From Gemmataceae bacterium (GTDB taxonomy: Bacteria; Planctomycetota; Planctomycetia; Gemmatales; Gemmataceae): DNA of 64,000 bases. Positions within the stretch are counted from its first letter, which is position 1, and each line of letters opens with the position of its first letter. Positions 32,199-41,699 of this stretch are shown one piece after another. Location: contig JAHBXO010000028.1 in assembly GCA_019636445.1 (NCBI GenBank), forward strand, positions 1 to 64,000, given 5' to 3'. The notes below the pieces were generated by a model. That model was not told the origin of the DNA and did not search any database. It saw only the letters and a list, made by a program, of their open reading frames with translations. The translations under genes and the position numbers were made by a program.

Positions 32199-34580
32199 AT
32201 GCGTCGCCTCGGCTTCGTTCTTTTCCTGATAGCCGCGCCACCCGTTTTCGCGGCCGATCGAACCTTCGACGCCGCCGCGAAGCCGTTCCTCGCGAACCAC
32301 TGCGCGGACTGCCACGACGGCGACGAGCCGAAGGGCGGCTTCCGAATGGCCTCGCTGAAGAACGACCTGACCGGTGCCGCGGCCCGCGCCGCCTGGGCGC
32401 TGTCACGGGAGAAGATCGAGACCGGCGCAATGCCCCCGAAGGGCAAGCCCCGACCGGCCGCGAAGGAAGTCCGGGCGCTCGTCGATTGGCTCGCGGCGGC
32501 CGAGACGGACCGACGCGCCAAGCACGGACGCACGGCGCTCCGTCGGCTCAACAAGGTCGAATTCGAGAACACGATCCGCGACCTGCTCGGCATCACGATC
32601 GACCTGCAGGAACTCCTCCCGCCCGACGCCGCCGCCGACGGATTCGACACCGCGGCCGCGGCGCATCACGTCTCGCCGTTCCTGCTGGAAAAGTATCTGG
32701 AGGCCGTGGATCGCTCACTCGACCGCGCGATCGCCAACGGCCCGCGCCCGCCGCTCGTGAAGAAGCGCTACTCCCTCGCCGACGAACGGATCGTGAAGGT
32801 GTCCACGGAGAGCGTGTACCGGAAGCGCGAAGCGGACCTCGTGATGTTCAGTTCGTCGCCGTGGAATTCCATCACGGTCGGGCAGTTCTACCCGCCGGAC
32901 CGGGGGCGATACCGCATCCGCATTTCGGCGTCGGCGGTGCAAAGCGGCGGCAAGCCGGTGTCGTATCGCGTGGATGCCGGGCCGATGCTGATGGCGACGA
33001 AGAACCACCTTGTGGATTACTTCGATGCGAAACCGGACGAGCCGACCGTGGTGGAGTTCGAGGACTTCTTCGAGGCGCGGGACCACATCCGCATCCATCC
33101 GTACGGATTGGCGAACGCGCAGACGGTGACGAAGACGGGTGCGGCGACGTACGCCGGGCCGGGCCTGGCGGTGCAGTGGGTCGAGGTGGAGGGGCCGCTG
33201 TCCGACGCGTGGCCGCCGGAGAGCCATCGGCGCATCTTCGGGGAGATGGAGCAGAAGCCGGCGCCGGTGTTCAACAACAGCCGTCGCGTGGAAGTCGTGT
33301 CGAGTGATCCGATGGCGGACGCCGCGCGCATTTTGAAGTCGTTCGCCCGCCGCGCGTTCCGCCGGCCCGTGACGGACGCGGACCTGAAGACGCCCCTGAA
33401 CCTTGTGGAGGCGAAACTCGCGGCGAAGCAATCGTTCGAATCGGCCGTTCGGGTCGGCCTCGCGGCGATCCTCGTTTCGCCGGACTTCCTTTTCTTGAAG
33501 GAGAAACCCGGCAGTCTGGATGACCACGCGCTGGCGAGCCGGCTGTCGTATTTCCTTTGGAGTTCGATGCCGGACGCGGAGTTGTTCGAGGCGGCCGACG
33601 CGGGCCGTTTGACCGGGTCCGACGGGTTGCGGGCGCAGGTCGAGCGGATGCTGAACCACCCGAAGGCCGCGATGTTCGTCGAGCAGTTCGTCGGCCAGTG
33701 GCTCGGCCTGCGCGACATCGACTTCACCGAACCGAGTTTCCTCCTTTACCCCGAATACGACGCGATGCTCCGCGCCTCGATGGTGCGCGAGGCGGAACTC
33801 TTCTTCCGCGAGATCCTGAAGCAGGATCTCAGTCTGACGAATTTCGTCGCCTCCGATTTCGCGATGCTCAACGGTCGGCTGGCGAAGCACTACGGCATCG
33901 CCGGCGTCGACGGCTTTGCCTTCCGCAAGGTACCGCTCCCGCCCGACAGTCACCGTGGCGGCGTCCTCACCATGGCGGCCGTCCTCAAGGTCACGGCCAA
34001 CGGCACGAGCACATCGCCGGTCACGCGCGGCGCCTGGGTGCTCGATCGCATCCTCGGCAGTCCGCCGCCGAAGCCCCCCGCCAACGTCGCCGCCATCGAG
34101 CCGGACATCCGCGGTGCCACGACCATCCGCGAGCAACTCGCCAAACACCGGGACGTGCCCTCGTGCGCGAGCTGCCACGTCGCCATCGACCCTCCCGGCT
34201 TCGCCCTCGAAAGCTACGACGTGATCGGCGGCTGGCGCACGCAGTACCGTACCACCGGCAACGGCGATCGCAAGGAGGTGATCGTCGATGGCCGCCGCAT
34301 GCCCTACCGGATGGGACTGAAGGTCGATCCTACCGGCGAGTTGGCCAATGGAACGAAGTTCGCCGACATCGACGAATTCAAGGCCCTACTGCTGAAGGAC
34401 AAAGACCGACTCGCCCGCGCGCTCGCGTTCAAGCTGCTGACCTATGCCACTGGTGCCGCCCCGGACGCCAACGACCGTGCGGAGATCGCCAGCCTCGTGG
34501 CTCGCGTGAAGGTGAAGGATTACGGCCTGCGCACCTTGGTCCACGAAGTAGTGCAAAGCGACCTGTTCCGCCGGAAGTGA
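32199..34580 (+). CDS. DUF1587/1595/1592/1588/1585 planctomycete secreted haem-c-like protein
   Basis: A 793-residue exported protein (signal MRRLGFVLFLIAAPPVFA). Domain order: a cytochrome-like domain with CADCH (about 33), DUF1587 (RRLNKVEFENTIRDLLG), a carbohydrate-binding-like beta region, DUF1595 (ILKSFARRAFRRPVTDADL), DUF1592 (LASRLSYFLWSSMPDAELF), DUF1588 (HRGGVLTMAAVLKVTANGT, then CASCH) and DUF1585 (RLARALAFKLLTYATGA). This set is typical of planctomycetes. In most genomes I know a DUF1552 gene follows; here it does not. The next gene starts four bases after the stop, so the two are probably coupled. Confidence 0.93.
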   Translation: MRRLGFVLFLIAAPPVFAADRTFDAAAKPFLANHCADCHDGDEPKGGFRMASLKNDLTGAAARAAWALSREKIETGAMPPKGKPRPAAKEVRALVDWLAAAETDRRAKHGRTALRRLNKVEFENTIRDLLGITIDLQELLPPDAAADGFDTAAAAHHVSPFLLEKYLEAVDRSLDRAIANGPRPPLVKKRYSLADERIVKVSTESVYRKREADLVMFSSSPWNSITVGQFYPPDRGRYRIRISASAVQSGGKPVSYRVDAGPMLMATKNHLVDYFDAKPDEPTVVEFEDFFEARDHIRIHPYGLANAQTVTKTGAATYAGPGLAVQWVEVEGPLSDAWPPESHRRIFGEMEQKPAPVFNNSRRVEVVSSDPMADAARILKSFARRAFRRPVTDADLKTPLNLVEAKLAAKQSFESAVRVGLAAILVSPDFLFLKEKPGSLDDHALASRLSYFLWSSMPDAELFEAADAGRLTGSDGLRAQVERMLNHPKAAMFVEQFVGQWLGLRDIDFTEPSFLLYPEYDAMLRASMVREAELFFREILKQDLSLTNFVASDFAMLNGRLAKHYGIAGVDGFAFRKVPLPPDSHRGGVLTMAAVLKVTANGTSTSPVTRGAWVLDRILGSPPPKPPANVAAIEPDIRGATTIREQLAKHRDVPSCASCHVAIDPPGFALESYDVIGGWRTQYRTTGNGDRKEVIVDGRRMPYRMGLKVDPTGELANGTKFADIDEFKALLLKDKDRLARALAFKLLTYATGAAPDANDRAEIASLVARVKVKDYGLRTLVHEVVQSDLFRRK

Positions 34581-34584
34581 CCGC

Positions 34585-35466
34585 ATGAAATCATTCACCA
34601 TTCTCTTGCTTCTGTCCGGCGCAGCCTTCGCGCAGGATCGCGGCCTTGGGATGAAGTACCCCGCCGATGCCGGGATCGCGAAGGACCCGGCCGTGCTCTT
34701 CCACGACGACTTCGAGGCCGGTGATTTCGGCACGAAGTGGGACGACGTGAAGCGCCGCAAGGCGCGCGGCGCGACGGACGGTAGCGACCCGTTTGCCGTT
34801 GAAACGGACAAGTCGATCGTGCGCGGGACGCGCTCGGCGCGCGTTCAACTCCGCAAGGATGGCCACGAGGACGCCACGCTGACGAAGTTTCTCAAGCCCG
34901 GCCACGACGAACTCTTCATGCGGCACTATGTCCGCTATGGAACCGACTACGGCTACCACGGCCACGGCGGCAGCGGTTTCATGGCCGACGCCGGGAAGGG
35001 GAACTTCAAGGGCGCGGGCAAGGCGCCGAACGGCGACAAGCACTTCTGGGCCACGCTCGAACCGATCGGCCCGCGCCAATGGGACCCACCCGGCGCGCTC
35101 ATCTTCTACGCCTACTGGTGGAAGATGAAGCCCGACGGCCGCGGCAACCACTGGGGCAACTGGTTCCAGCCGACCCCCGACCAGGTGCCGAAGCGCGAGA
35201 CGTGGACGTGTGTTGAGTGGCGCGTGAAGGCGAACGCGGCCGGGAAAGCCGACGGCGAACTGGATTGCTGGATCGACGGCAGGAAGTGCGGCGAGTTCCG
35301 CAAGATCGAATGGCGCTCCACCGACGAACTCCGGATCAACGCGGTGCAGCTTTCGCTCTGGCTCGAACCGGCATCGTACGCCCGCGCCGGCGGCGGCACC
35401 ACGCGGACCGTCTGGTACGACGATGTCGTCGTCGCCACAAAGTTCATCGGTCCGAAAACTCCCTGA
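34585..35466 (+). CDS. Secreted concanavalin-like (polysaccharide-lyase-like) protein
   Basis: A 293-residue protein with a signal peptide (MKSFTILLLLSGAAFA). The mature part opens LFHDDFEAGDFGTKWDDVK, the usual start of a jelly-roll glycan-active domain. Aromatic and charged motifs (MRHYVRYGTDYGYHGHGG, FYAYWWKMKPDGRGNHWGNW) and the late YDDVVVAT strand fit a concanavalin-like fold, perhaps near polysaccharide lyase family 14. The substrate and activity are inferred only. It sits between the DUF1592-type and Gfo/Idh genes in one apparent operon. Confidence 0.65.
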   Translation: MKSFTILLLLSGAAFAQDRGLGMKYPADAGIAKDPAVLFHDDFEAGDFGTKWDDVKRRKARGATDGSDPFAVETDKSIVRGTRSARVQLRKDGHEDATLTKFLKPGHDELFMRHYVRYGTDYGYHGHGGSGFMADAGKGNFKGAGKAPNGDKHFWATLEPIGPRQWDPPGALIFYAYWWKMKPDGRGNHWGNWFQPTPDQVPKRETWTCVEWRVKANAAGKADGELDCWIDGRKCGEFRKIEWRSTDELRINAVQLSLWLEPASYARAGGGTTRTVWYDDVVVATKFIGPKTP

Positions 35467-35475
35467 GGCGTTCCC

Positions 35476-36534
35476 ATGCTGTCCCGTCGCGAATCGTTGG
35501 TCGCGTTCAGTGGAGCCATCGTGGCCGGAGCCGCCGCGGCCCGCCCTTCGAAGCCGCGGATCAAGGTCGGGCAGATCGGCGTCGGCCATGCCCATGCGAC
35601 GAAACTGGGCGTTTATCGGACATCGCCGGACTATGAGGTCGTCGGCGTCGTCGAACCGGACGCCGGGCTGCGGAAGGCGGCCGAGAATCTGCCGGCGTAC
35701 AAGGGTCTGAACTGGCTGACGCGCGACGAACTACTAAAGACGCCGGGTCTGCAAGCGGTGCTCGTCGAGACGCGCGTCCGCGACCTTCTCGACAACGCCG
35801 AGGCGTGCGTGAACGCCGGGATGCACGTCCACATCGACAAGCCCGCCGGCGAATCGCTGCCGCAGTTCCGCCGCATCCTGAAGACGGCCGTGGAGAAGAA
35901 ACTCGTCGTGCAGATGGGCTACATGTACCGGTACAACCCGGCCGTCGTGCTGCTTCGCGAGTTCCTCAAGAACGGCTGGCTTGGCGAGGTCTTCGAGGTC
36001 CACGCCGTCATGAGCAAGGTCGTCGGCGCGGCCGAGCGGAAGAAACTTGCCGAGTACAAGGGCGGGTTGATGTTCGAGCTGGGTTGCCACGTCCTCGACC
36101 TCGTCGTCGGCGTGCTAGGGCCTCCGAAGGAAGTCGCGTCCTTCAACCGGCATTCGTCCCCGCTCGACGATGGCCTGCTCGACAACATGCTCGCCGTTAT
36201 CAGTTATCCGAAGGCGACCGCGACCGTGAAATCGACGGCCCTCGAAGTCGACGGCGGCGACCGCCGGCACCTCGTCGTCTGCGGCACCGAAGGCACCTTC
36301 CAGATCCAACCGCTGGACAATCCGTCCGCGAAGATCACGTTGGCGAAGCCGTGCGGCGAATATCGAAAGGGGACGCAGGAGGTCAAGTTTCCGAAGTACG
36401 TCCGCTACGTCGACGACGCGGCCGACATGGCGAAAGTCATCCGTGGGGAGGCGGCCTTCGGCTTCCCGCCCCGCCACGACCTCGCGGTGCAGGAGACGCT
36501 GCTGCGTGCCTGTGGGCTACCGCTGGATCAGTGA
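35476..36534 (+). CDS. Gfo/Idh/MocA family oxidoreductase, Tat-type signal
   Basis: A 352-residue NAD(P)-dependent oxidoreductase. It begins with a twin-arginine-like signal (SRRESLVAFSGAIVAGAAAA), so it is probably exported with its cofactor. The Rossmann segment is KVGQIGVGHAHATK. The family motif HIDKPAGESL (EKP-like, here DKP) is near residue 118, and GGLMFELGCHVLDLV carries the conserved His. Such enzymes act on sugars; here it follows a putative glycan-binding gene after nine bases. Confidence 0.9.
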   Translation: MLSRRESLVAFSGAIVAGAAAARPSKPRIKVGQIGVGHAHATKLGVYRTSPDYEVVGVVEPDAGLRKAAENLPAYKGLNWLTRDELLKTPGLQAVLVETRVRDLLDNAEACVNAGMHVHIDKPAGESLPQFRRILKTAVEKKLVVQMGYMYRYNPAVVLLREFLKNGWLGEVFEVHAVMSKVVGAAERKKLAEYKGGLMFELGCHVLDLVVGVLGPPKEVASFNRHSSPLDDGLLDNMLAVISYPKATATVKSTALEVDGGDRRHLVVCGTEGTFQIQPLDNPSAKITLAKPCGEYRKGTQEVKFPKYVRYVDDAADMAKVIRGEAAFGFPPRHDLAVQETLLRACGLPLDQ

Positions 36535-36535
36535 A

Positions 36536-37186
36536 TCAGCGAGCTTCGATCGCGTCGAGGATTCGAGTGGCCAGTTCGGCGCGCGGGACTTTCGCGTAGT
36601 CCGCGCCGGTACCGACGTAGGCCCAATCGCGCATCCCCTCCAGAGTGTTCGCGACCATCAGGTCGGCTCCGGAGTGCATGCGCGACGCCTCCGCGATCCG
36701 CAGCAGGTCCGCGTCCGTCGCTCCCACCTCCAACTTGAACTTCACGAGAGTGCCTTTGAATCCCCAGGCGGATCGGAACCGGTCGACGAGTTTCGGTGCT
36801 GGTATCAGCTTCATCCAAAGCTCCGCGTGGTTTCCCTTCATCTTGCCCGCCGAAACATCGACGAGTTCGCCGTCGACCTTCGCGAATGTCCCGACGACGT
36901 GATAGTCGTTGATCGCCGCGGCGTGGACGATCGCGTCGAACCCGCCGTTCGGAACGGTCGAGGCAAGCAGCGATTCCAGATCCTCAAAGGTGCGGTACGC
37001 CTCGACACGGATCGGTGTGCCCGGCGGCGCGGTGTCCGGGTGGGACGTGAACAACGAGACGGCGTGGCCACGCGAGGCCGCTTCGACGGCGATGGTCGCA
37101 CCGGTGCGCCCGGTGAAGATGTTCGTGATGCAGCGCACCCGGTCGATCGGGGTCTGCGTGTTGCCGGCCGTCACGAGGATGCGCAT
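36536..37186 (-). CDS. coaB: Stand-alone phosphopantothenate-cysteine ligase (CoaB domain)
   Basis: A 216-residue protein matching only the CoaB half of the CoaBC enzyme of coenzyme A synthesis. It opens ILVTAGNTQTPIDRVRCITN, the family signature. AAAINDYHV and KFKLEVGATDADLLRIAE follow, then ADLMVANTLEGM. The CoaC decarboxylase must be encoded elsewhere. In KFKLE the normal FAAE-type segment is altered, so activity is likely but not certain. It converges on the oxidoreductase gene with a one-base gap. Confidence 0.85.
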   Translation of the reverse strand: MRILVTAGNTQTPIDRVRCITNIFTGRTGATIAVEAASRGHAVSLFTSHPDTAPPGTPIRVEAYRTFEDLESLLASTVPNGGFDAIVHAAAINDYHVVGTFAKVDGELVDVSAGKMKGNHAELWMKLIPAPKLVDRFRSAWGFKGTLVKFKLEVGATDADLLRIAEASRMHSGADLMVANTLEGMRDWAYVGTGADYAKVPRAELATRILDAIEAR

Positions 37187-37272
37187 GGTCCACCCGATCG
37201 GTTCGATGCTGTCACATTATTCGATGCGCCGGCCCCGGAGCGGTTACAATCGGATTGTCGACGGAGACCGCC

Positions 37273-38523
37273 ATGCCGATGACGATCCATTGCCGTTGCG
37301 GCCGGGAACTGGCAATCGCGCGCGGGCGGATCGATTGCCCGTCCTGCGGCCGGTGCCACGTCGTGCTGGGCGAAGGCCGGGCGCTGCCGCTCGCGCTCGC
37401 CGCGGCGGCGGCGTTCGCGGTGGTCGCGGTCGGGCTGCTCGGCGCGCTGATCGGTTCGACACGTCCGGCTCCGGCCCCGGTCGCGGTATTACCCGGTCCG
37501 GAAATCCCGCCCGCACCGGTAATTGAGCCGGAACTCGTGCCGCCGCCCCCGCCCAAGTTGGTTCCGGCACCGGAGCCGATGCCGGTTCCCGTGCCGCCCC
37601 CGCCCGAACCCCCGCCGTCGCCGATGCCCCGTGCCGGCGCGCTGGAGGCGGCCGTTGAACCGCCGGGCCGGTACAAGGTCGGCGATGTCATCCAACAGAC
37701 GGTCCTCGTGTCGCGGCGATCGAAGTATACTGTTGCGGGCGTCGACCTCGCCTCGTCGAGCGACTACCGGCTGGAATCGTCGATCGTCATCGCGAAGGTT
37801 CACGCCGACGGATCCCTCGCCGCGACGCAGACGATCGCGGCGGCGAAACTGCTGGACGCGGACCGGGATTCCAAAGCCGGTCTGGCCGCGGCGCTCGAGA
37901 AGGCGCAGGGGAGGAAATTCGGGATCGCGATCGCCGCCGACGGGAGCGCGACGGCGATCGAGGGATGGGACGATCCGATCCGCGTCGAACGCAAGGACGA
38001 CGACCCGACGCGGTCGTTCCGCCTCTCGGCGCTGGTGGACGCAGACGGTTGGAAGGAACTGGCGGGCCTGACGTTCTTCCAGCCCGGCGCGCCGTTGAAG
38101 CCGAAGTCGACTTGGGCCAACCCAACTGCTCACGAGTGGGGGCCGCTCGGCCGCTGGAGCGGTCGCACGGTATTCGCCTCGGTGGGGCGGGCGGCGGGCC
38201 GGGGTGCGCTCGAGCGGATCGATTTCCGTCACGACCTTTCGCACGCGCCACCCGCGGCCGGGGCCGATGGTGCCCTGCCGATCCGGATTGCCAAGGCCGA
38301 GTTCCGAACGATCGCCGCCGGTGGAGCGATTCTCTACGACCCGGTCACGGCGAGGACGGTGTCCGCGGACGAATTGTTCCACGTGCGCGGATCGCTCGCC
38401 GTCGCGCTCGACGGGCTGATCGCGCCCGTCACGGTCGAAGAACGGCAATCGTTCCAACTGGTGGTCGGCGAAGGCAAGGAACAGGAACTGTTCGGCCGTC
38501 CGCCGGCACTCCGGAAGGAGTGA
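37273..38523 (+). CDS. Zinc-ribbon, single-pass membrane protein with Pro-rich linker
   Basis: A 416-residue protein of unknown function; the ATG at 37273 with GGAG upstream is chosen over an in-frame TTG at 37255. Cysteines 7, 9, 22, 25 and 28 (CRCG, CPSCGRC) make a zinc ribbon. A membrane helix (about 39-62) follows, then a Pro/Glu/Val linker (about 65-120). The large outer domain (about 125-416) is beta-rich and contains repeated YRLESSIVIAKVHADGS-like strands; I do not recognise it. It lies just upstream of yidC, separated by 97 bases. Confidence 0.7.
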   Translation: MPMTIHCRCGRELAIARGRIDCPSCGRCHVVLGEGRALPLALAAAAAFAVVAVGLLGALIGSTRPAPAPVAVLPGPEIPPAPVIEPELVPPPPPKLVPAPEPMPVPVPPPPEPPPSPMPRAGALEAAVEPPGRYKVGDVIQQTVLVSRRSKYTVAGVDLASSSDYRLESSIVIAKVHADGSLAATQTIAAAKLLDADRDSKAGLAAALEKAQGRKFGIAIAADGSATAIEGWDDPIRVERKDDDPTRSFRLSALVDADGWKELAGLTFFQPGAPLKPKSTWANPTAHEWGPLGRWSGRTVFASVGRAAGRGALERIDFRHDLSHAPPAAGADGALPIRIAKAEFRTIAAGGAILYDPVTARTVSADELFHVRGSLAVALDGLIAPVTVEERQSFQLVVGEGKEQELFGRPPALRKE

Positions 38524-38620
38524 GTTCGGAACCAGTTCCCATTGTTCGAATGGCGTCCAGGCGTTCGCCCGCGCCATAGAATGTCGGCTTGCCGAAAGTT
38601 CGATCCTCCGTGCGGTATCC

Positions 38621-41101
38621 ATGAAAGATAACAGTCTGTCGAACGTTGTCCGCCTCGTGCTTGCGATGGCCGTGGCCTACGTCGCGTGGCTTTACCTGTT
38701 CCCCACGAAGCCGCCGGCGGAAGACCCGGAGCCTGCGGCGAAACTGCCGAATGTCACCCGGGAACAGGCGGCGGCGGTGGGCAGTCCGGTGATTCTTGCC
38801 GGCGAACCGTTTGCGAAACTCGCTCCGGGGCGGCCGCCCAAGCCGATCGTCGCGCCGAAGCCCGCCGCACCGACCGAGCTGCCGACGCTCGTCGCGCTCG
38901 GCGACGATAACTTCGCGATCAAAGCGCTGCTCACCACGCGCGGCGCGGGCGTCCAGCAACTTATTCTCACGAAATTCCACGAAGCCGACCGCGTCGGGCG
39001 ACCCGTCATCGATCCCGAAACCAAGACCAAGCGCCCGCTGCACCTCATCCCGGGCTTCACGCGCGTGCCCTACGTCTTTCTCACGGACGTGAACGATTAC
39101 CCGACTCTCTCGGCGAATCTGACGGCGGCGGGCTACGCGGCCGGGGCGAAGCCGGGCAAGCTCGCGCACGCCGACCGCCTCGCCACGCCATCTTATGTGA
39201 TGCTGCATTATCCCGCGAAGGACGACCCGATCCGCGCGCTCGACAAGGAGGGCAAACCCCTTCCGGAGGACGATAAGTATCCGTTGGCGACGTTGGCGGA
39301 GATGGACTGGAAAATCGTCGCCCTGAAGCAACCGGTGGAAGGTGCGTGGGAAGTCGCTTTCGAAACCGAACTCGCCGCACCCTACCACCTGCGGTTGCGA
39401 AAGACTTACCGATTGGATCGGGCCGATTACGATTTTCAGCTGAAGGTCGAGATCGAACCGCTGCCGGGGCGCATCAAGGGCGCGGGTAAGTTCCGTTATC
39501 AGATCGCCGGCCCGGTCGGGATGCCGATCGAAGGCGAATGGTACACCACGTCGTTCCGCACGGCGTACTTCGGCTGGCTGGACGGCACCGGCACGCCGCG
39601 CCGGGAGATCGACGACGCCGGCAACATCCATTACCGCCATGGCGGCGACGGTGTCGTGAAACCCGGCCGCTTCTCGTACGCCGCGGTCGGCACGCAGTAT
39701 TTCGCCTCCGCGCTGGCCGTGGATGACGAGACCACCGACTCCGACCAACCGTGGGAATACATCCGCCCGACGCGCGTCGTGCCGCCGGCGGATGCCGTTG
39801 CGGAAACCGGCCGCCCTACCCAGCCCTACGATCAGGAACGTTACTTTCTCTTCGATATCAACTACCGTGCCGTCTCGCGCCTATTCGACCCGGCTGCCGG
39901 CGAAACACTCGCACACAACTACGCCGTCTACAACGGACCGATGAAGGTCCGCCTCCTGCGCGAAATGACCGGGGACAAAGCCGTGCCGCCGGAGACGGTC
40001 GACCGTTACCTGACCAAGTACCACCTCGAAACGCTGACCGATTACCACTCGCCGACCTGGTTCGGCCGGCGGCTCGACGGGCTGGGATGGTCCGGCCTCG
40101 TGATCTGGACGACCAATATCATGCACTGGCTGCTCGCCGCCCTGCACGGGTTGCTGGGCAGTTGGGGTGCCGCCATCATCGGCGTCACGGTCTGCGTGCG
40201 GCTTTGCTTGTTCTTCCCCAGTCGCCGGCAGCAGACGATCAACGCGCACATGTCCGCCAAGATCGCCGCCCTGAAACCGCAGATCGACAAGATCAACGAG
40301 AAGTACAAGGACGACTTCCTGGCGCAGACCAAGGCTCGCAGCGAGCTGTTCAAACAAGCCGGCATCCGCCAGTCGGCGCAGCTCGGCGGTTGCTTCCTGC
40401 TGCTTCTGCAGATGCCGTTCCTGATGGGCCTCTACTTCTGCCTGCAAGAGAGCATCTTCTTCCGTCTGGAGCCGTTCCTGTGGTTCCCGAGCCTGGCCGC
40501 GCCGGACATGCTTCAATGGTGGTCGGAAATGGTGCCGGTCATCAGTTCGCCGTCGTCGCGGTTCGGCGTGTTGAGCTTTCTGTATCTCGGCCCGTATTTC
40601 AACATCATGCCGCTGGCGGCGGTGATCCTGATGTACATCACGCAGAAGATGGTGATGCCGCCGCCGACGGACGAGATCCAGGCGCAGCAGCAGGCGATCA
40701 TGAAGTACATGTTCGTCTTCACCGCGCTCTTCTTCTACAAGGTGGCGGCGGGCCTGTGCCTGTACTTCATCGTCGGGAGCATCTGGGCGCTGCTGGAGCG
40801 GCGGCTGGTGCCGAAGCCGGACCTGACGAAAGCCCACGCGGCCGCCCGCGCGGCGCAGAATCCGGTCGATTCGATTGCCAACGCGAAGCCCGGCGCGCCG
40901 CCCGCGCCGTCGGTCGACCCCGACAAGCCTCAGGGCTTCTGGGGCCGCATGAAGACGGCCCTGGAGGAAGCGCAGCGAAAGGCCGAAGCGGACCGGCAGA
41001 TCCGCAACGACCGACCCAACGGCACCCCGCCCGCGGGACCGCCCCGCCCGAGCGCCGCCGACCGCGCCCAAGACCGGAAGAACAAGAAGAAACGCAAGTG
41101 A
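38621..41101 (+). CDS. yidC: Membrane protein insertase YidC
   Basis: YidC inserts and folds inner-membrane proteins, alone or with SecYEG. The protein is 826 residues, much longer than the roughly 550 of E. coli. One N-terminal helix (about 8-24) is followed by a large periplasmic beta domain. The insertase core starts near 495, with the conserved groove Arg in [15 protein letters not shown], the coiled hairpin ([20 protein letters not shown]), and further helices [15 protein letters not shown] and [14 protein letters not shown]. The tail is Pro/Lys/Arg-rich (ending KNKKKRK), fitting ribosome contact. No rnpA or rpmH is nearby. Confidence 0.95.
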   Translation: MKDNSLSNVVRLVLAMAVAYVAWLYLFPTKPPAEDPEPAAKLPNVTREQAAAVGSPVILAGEPFAKLAPGRPPKPIVAPKPAAPTELPTLVALGDDNFAIKALLTTRGAGVQQLILTKFHEADRVGRPVIDPETKTKRPLHLIPGFTRVPYVFLTDVNDYPTLSANLTAAGYAAGAKPGKLAHADRLATPSYVMLHYPAKDDPIRALDKEGKPLPEDDKYPLATLAEMDWKIVALKQPVEGAWEVAFETELAAPYHLRLRKTYRLDRADYDFQLKVEIEPLPGRIKGAGKFRYQIAGPVGMPIEGEWYTTSFRTAYFGWLDGTGTPRREIDDAGNIHYRHGGDGVVKPGRFSYAAVGTQYFASALAVDDETTDSDQPWEYIRPTRVVPPADAVAETGRPTQPYDQERYFLFDINYRAVSRLFDPAAGETLAHNYAVYNGPMKVRLLREMTGDKAVPPETVDRYLTKYHLETLTDYHSPTWFGRRLDGLGWSGLVIWTTNIMHWLLAALHGLLGSWGAAIIGVTVCVRLCLFFPSRRQQTINAHMSAKIAALKPQIDKINEKYKDDFLAQTKARSELFKQAGIRQSAQLGGCFLLLLQMPFLMGLYFCLQESIFFRLEPFLWFPSLAAPDMLQWWSEMVPVISSPSSRFGVLSFLYLGPYFNIMPLAAVILMYITQKMVMPPPTDEIQAQQQAIMKYMFVFTALFFYKVAAGLCLYFIVGSIWALLERRLVPKPDLTKAHAAARAAQNPVDSIANAKPGAPPAPSVDPDKPQGFWGRMKTALEEAQRKAEADRQIRNDRPNGTPPAGPPRPSAADRAQDRKNKKKRK

Positions 41102-41114
41102 CCGGAGGACGGCC

Positions 41115-41696
41115 ATGGCCGCGAAGACGATCCTGATGCTCGTGGGCGATTTCGTCGAAGACTACGAGGCGATGGTGCCGTTCCAGGCTTTGACCATGGT
41201 CGGGCATACCGTGCACGCGGTCTGCCCCGGCAAGATCGCGGGAGAGCGGATCCGCACGGCGATCCACGATTTTGAAGGCGAGCAGACGTACAGCGAGAAG
41301 CCAGGGCACCTGTTCGCGCTGAATGCTTCCTTCGCCGAGATTGATCCGACGGCGTACGACGCGCTCGTGGTGCCGGGCGGCCGTGCGCCGGAATACCTAC
41401 GGCTGAATCCGAAGGTGCTGGACGTGGTGATTCACTTCTTTCACGAGAACAAGCCGGTGGCCGCGATCTGCCACGGCCCGCAGATTCTGGCGGCCGCGGG
41501 CGTACTCAAAGGGCGCACCTGCAATGCCTACCCGGCCGTCGCGCCGGAGGTGATCGCCTGCGGGGGTACCTACCGCGACGTGCCTGTCGATGGCGTCCAC
41601 GTTGATGGCAATCTCGTCACCGCGCCCGCCTGGCCGGCCCACCCCGCCTGGCTCGCCGCGTTCCTCACCCTGCTTGGGACGACGATCAATCCCTGA
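41115..41696 (+). CDS. DJ-1/PfpI family protein
   Basis: A 193-residue member of the DJ-1/PfpI superfamily (deglycase, chaperone or protease relatives). The nucleophile elbow [13 protein letters not shown] carries the catalytic Cys (about 116) and adjacent His. [11 protein letters not shown] provides the Gly-rich loop and DFVEDYE the conserved Glu region near the N-terminus. GGAGG precedes the start, 13 bases after yidC, so the two may be co-transcribed. It converges on the fusion kinase with a three-base gap. Confidence 0.92.
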   Translation: MAAKTILMLVGDFVEDYEAMVPFQALTMVGHTVHAVCPGKIAGERIRTAIHDFEGEQTYSEKPGHLFALNASFAEIDPTAYDALVVPGGRAPEYLRLNPKVLDVVIHFFHENKPVAAICHGPQILAAAGVLKGRTCNAYPAVAPEVIACGGTYRDVPVDGVHVDGNLVTAPAWPAHPAWLAAFLTLLGTTINP

Positions 41697-41699
41697 CCG

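Noticed and set aside
36366-36386. AAAGGGGACGCAG inside the Gfo/Idh/MocA gene, matching the family F core
   Set aside because: It lacks the flanking bases of family F and is part of a normal coding stretch; probably chance.
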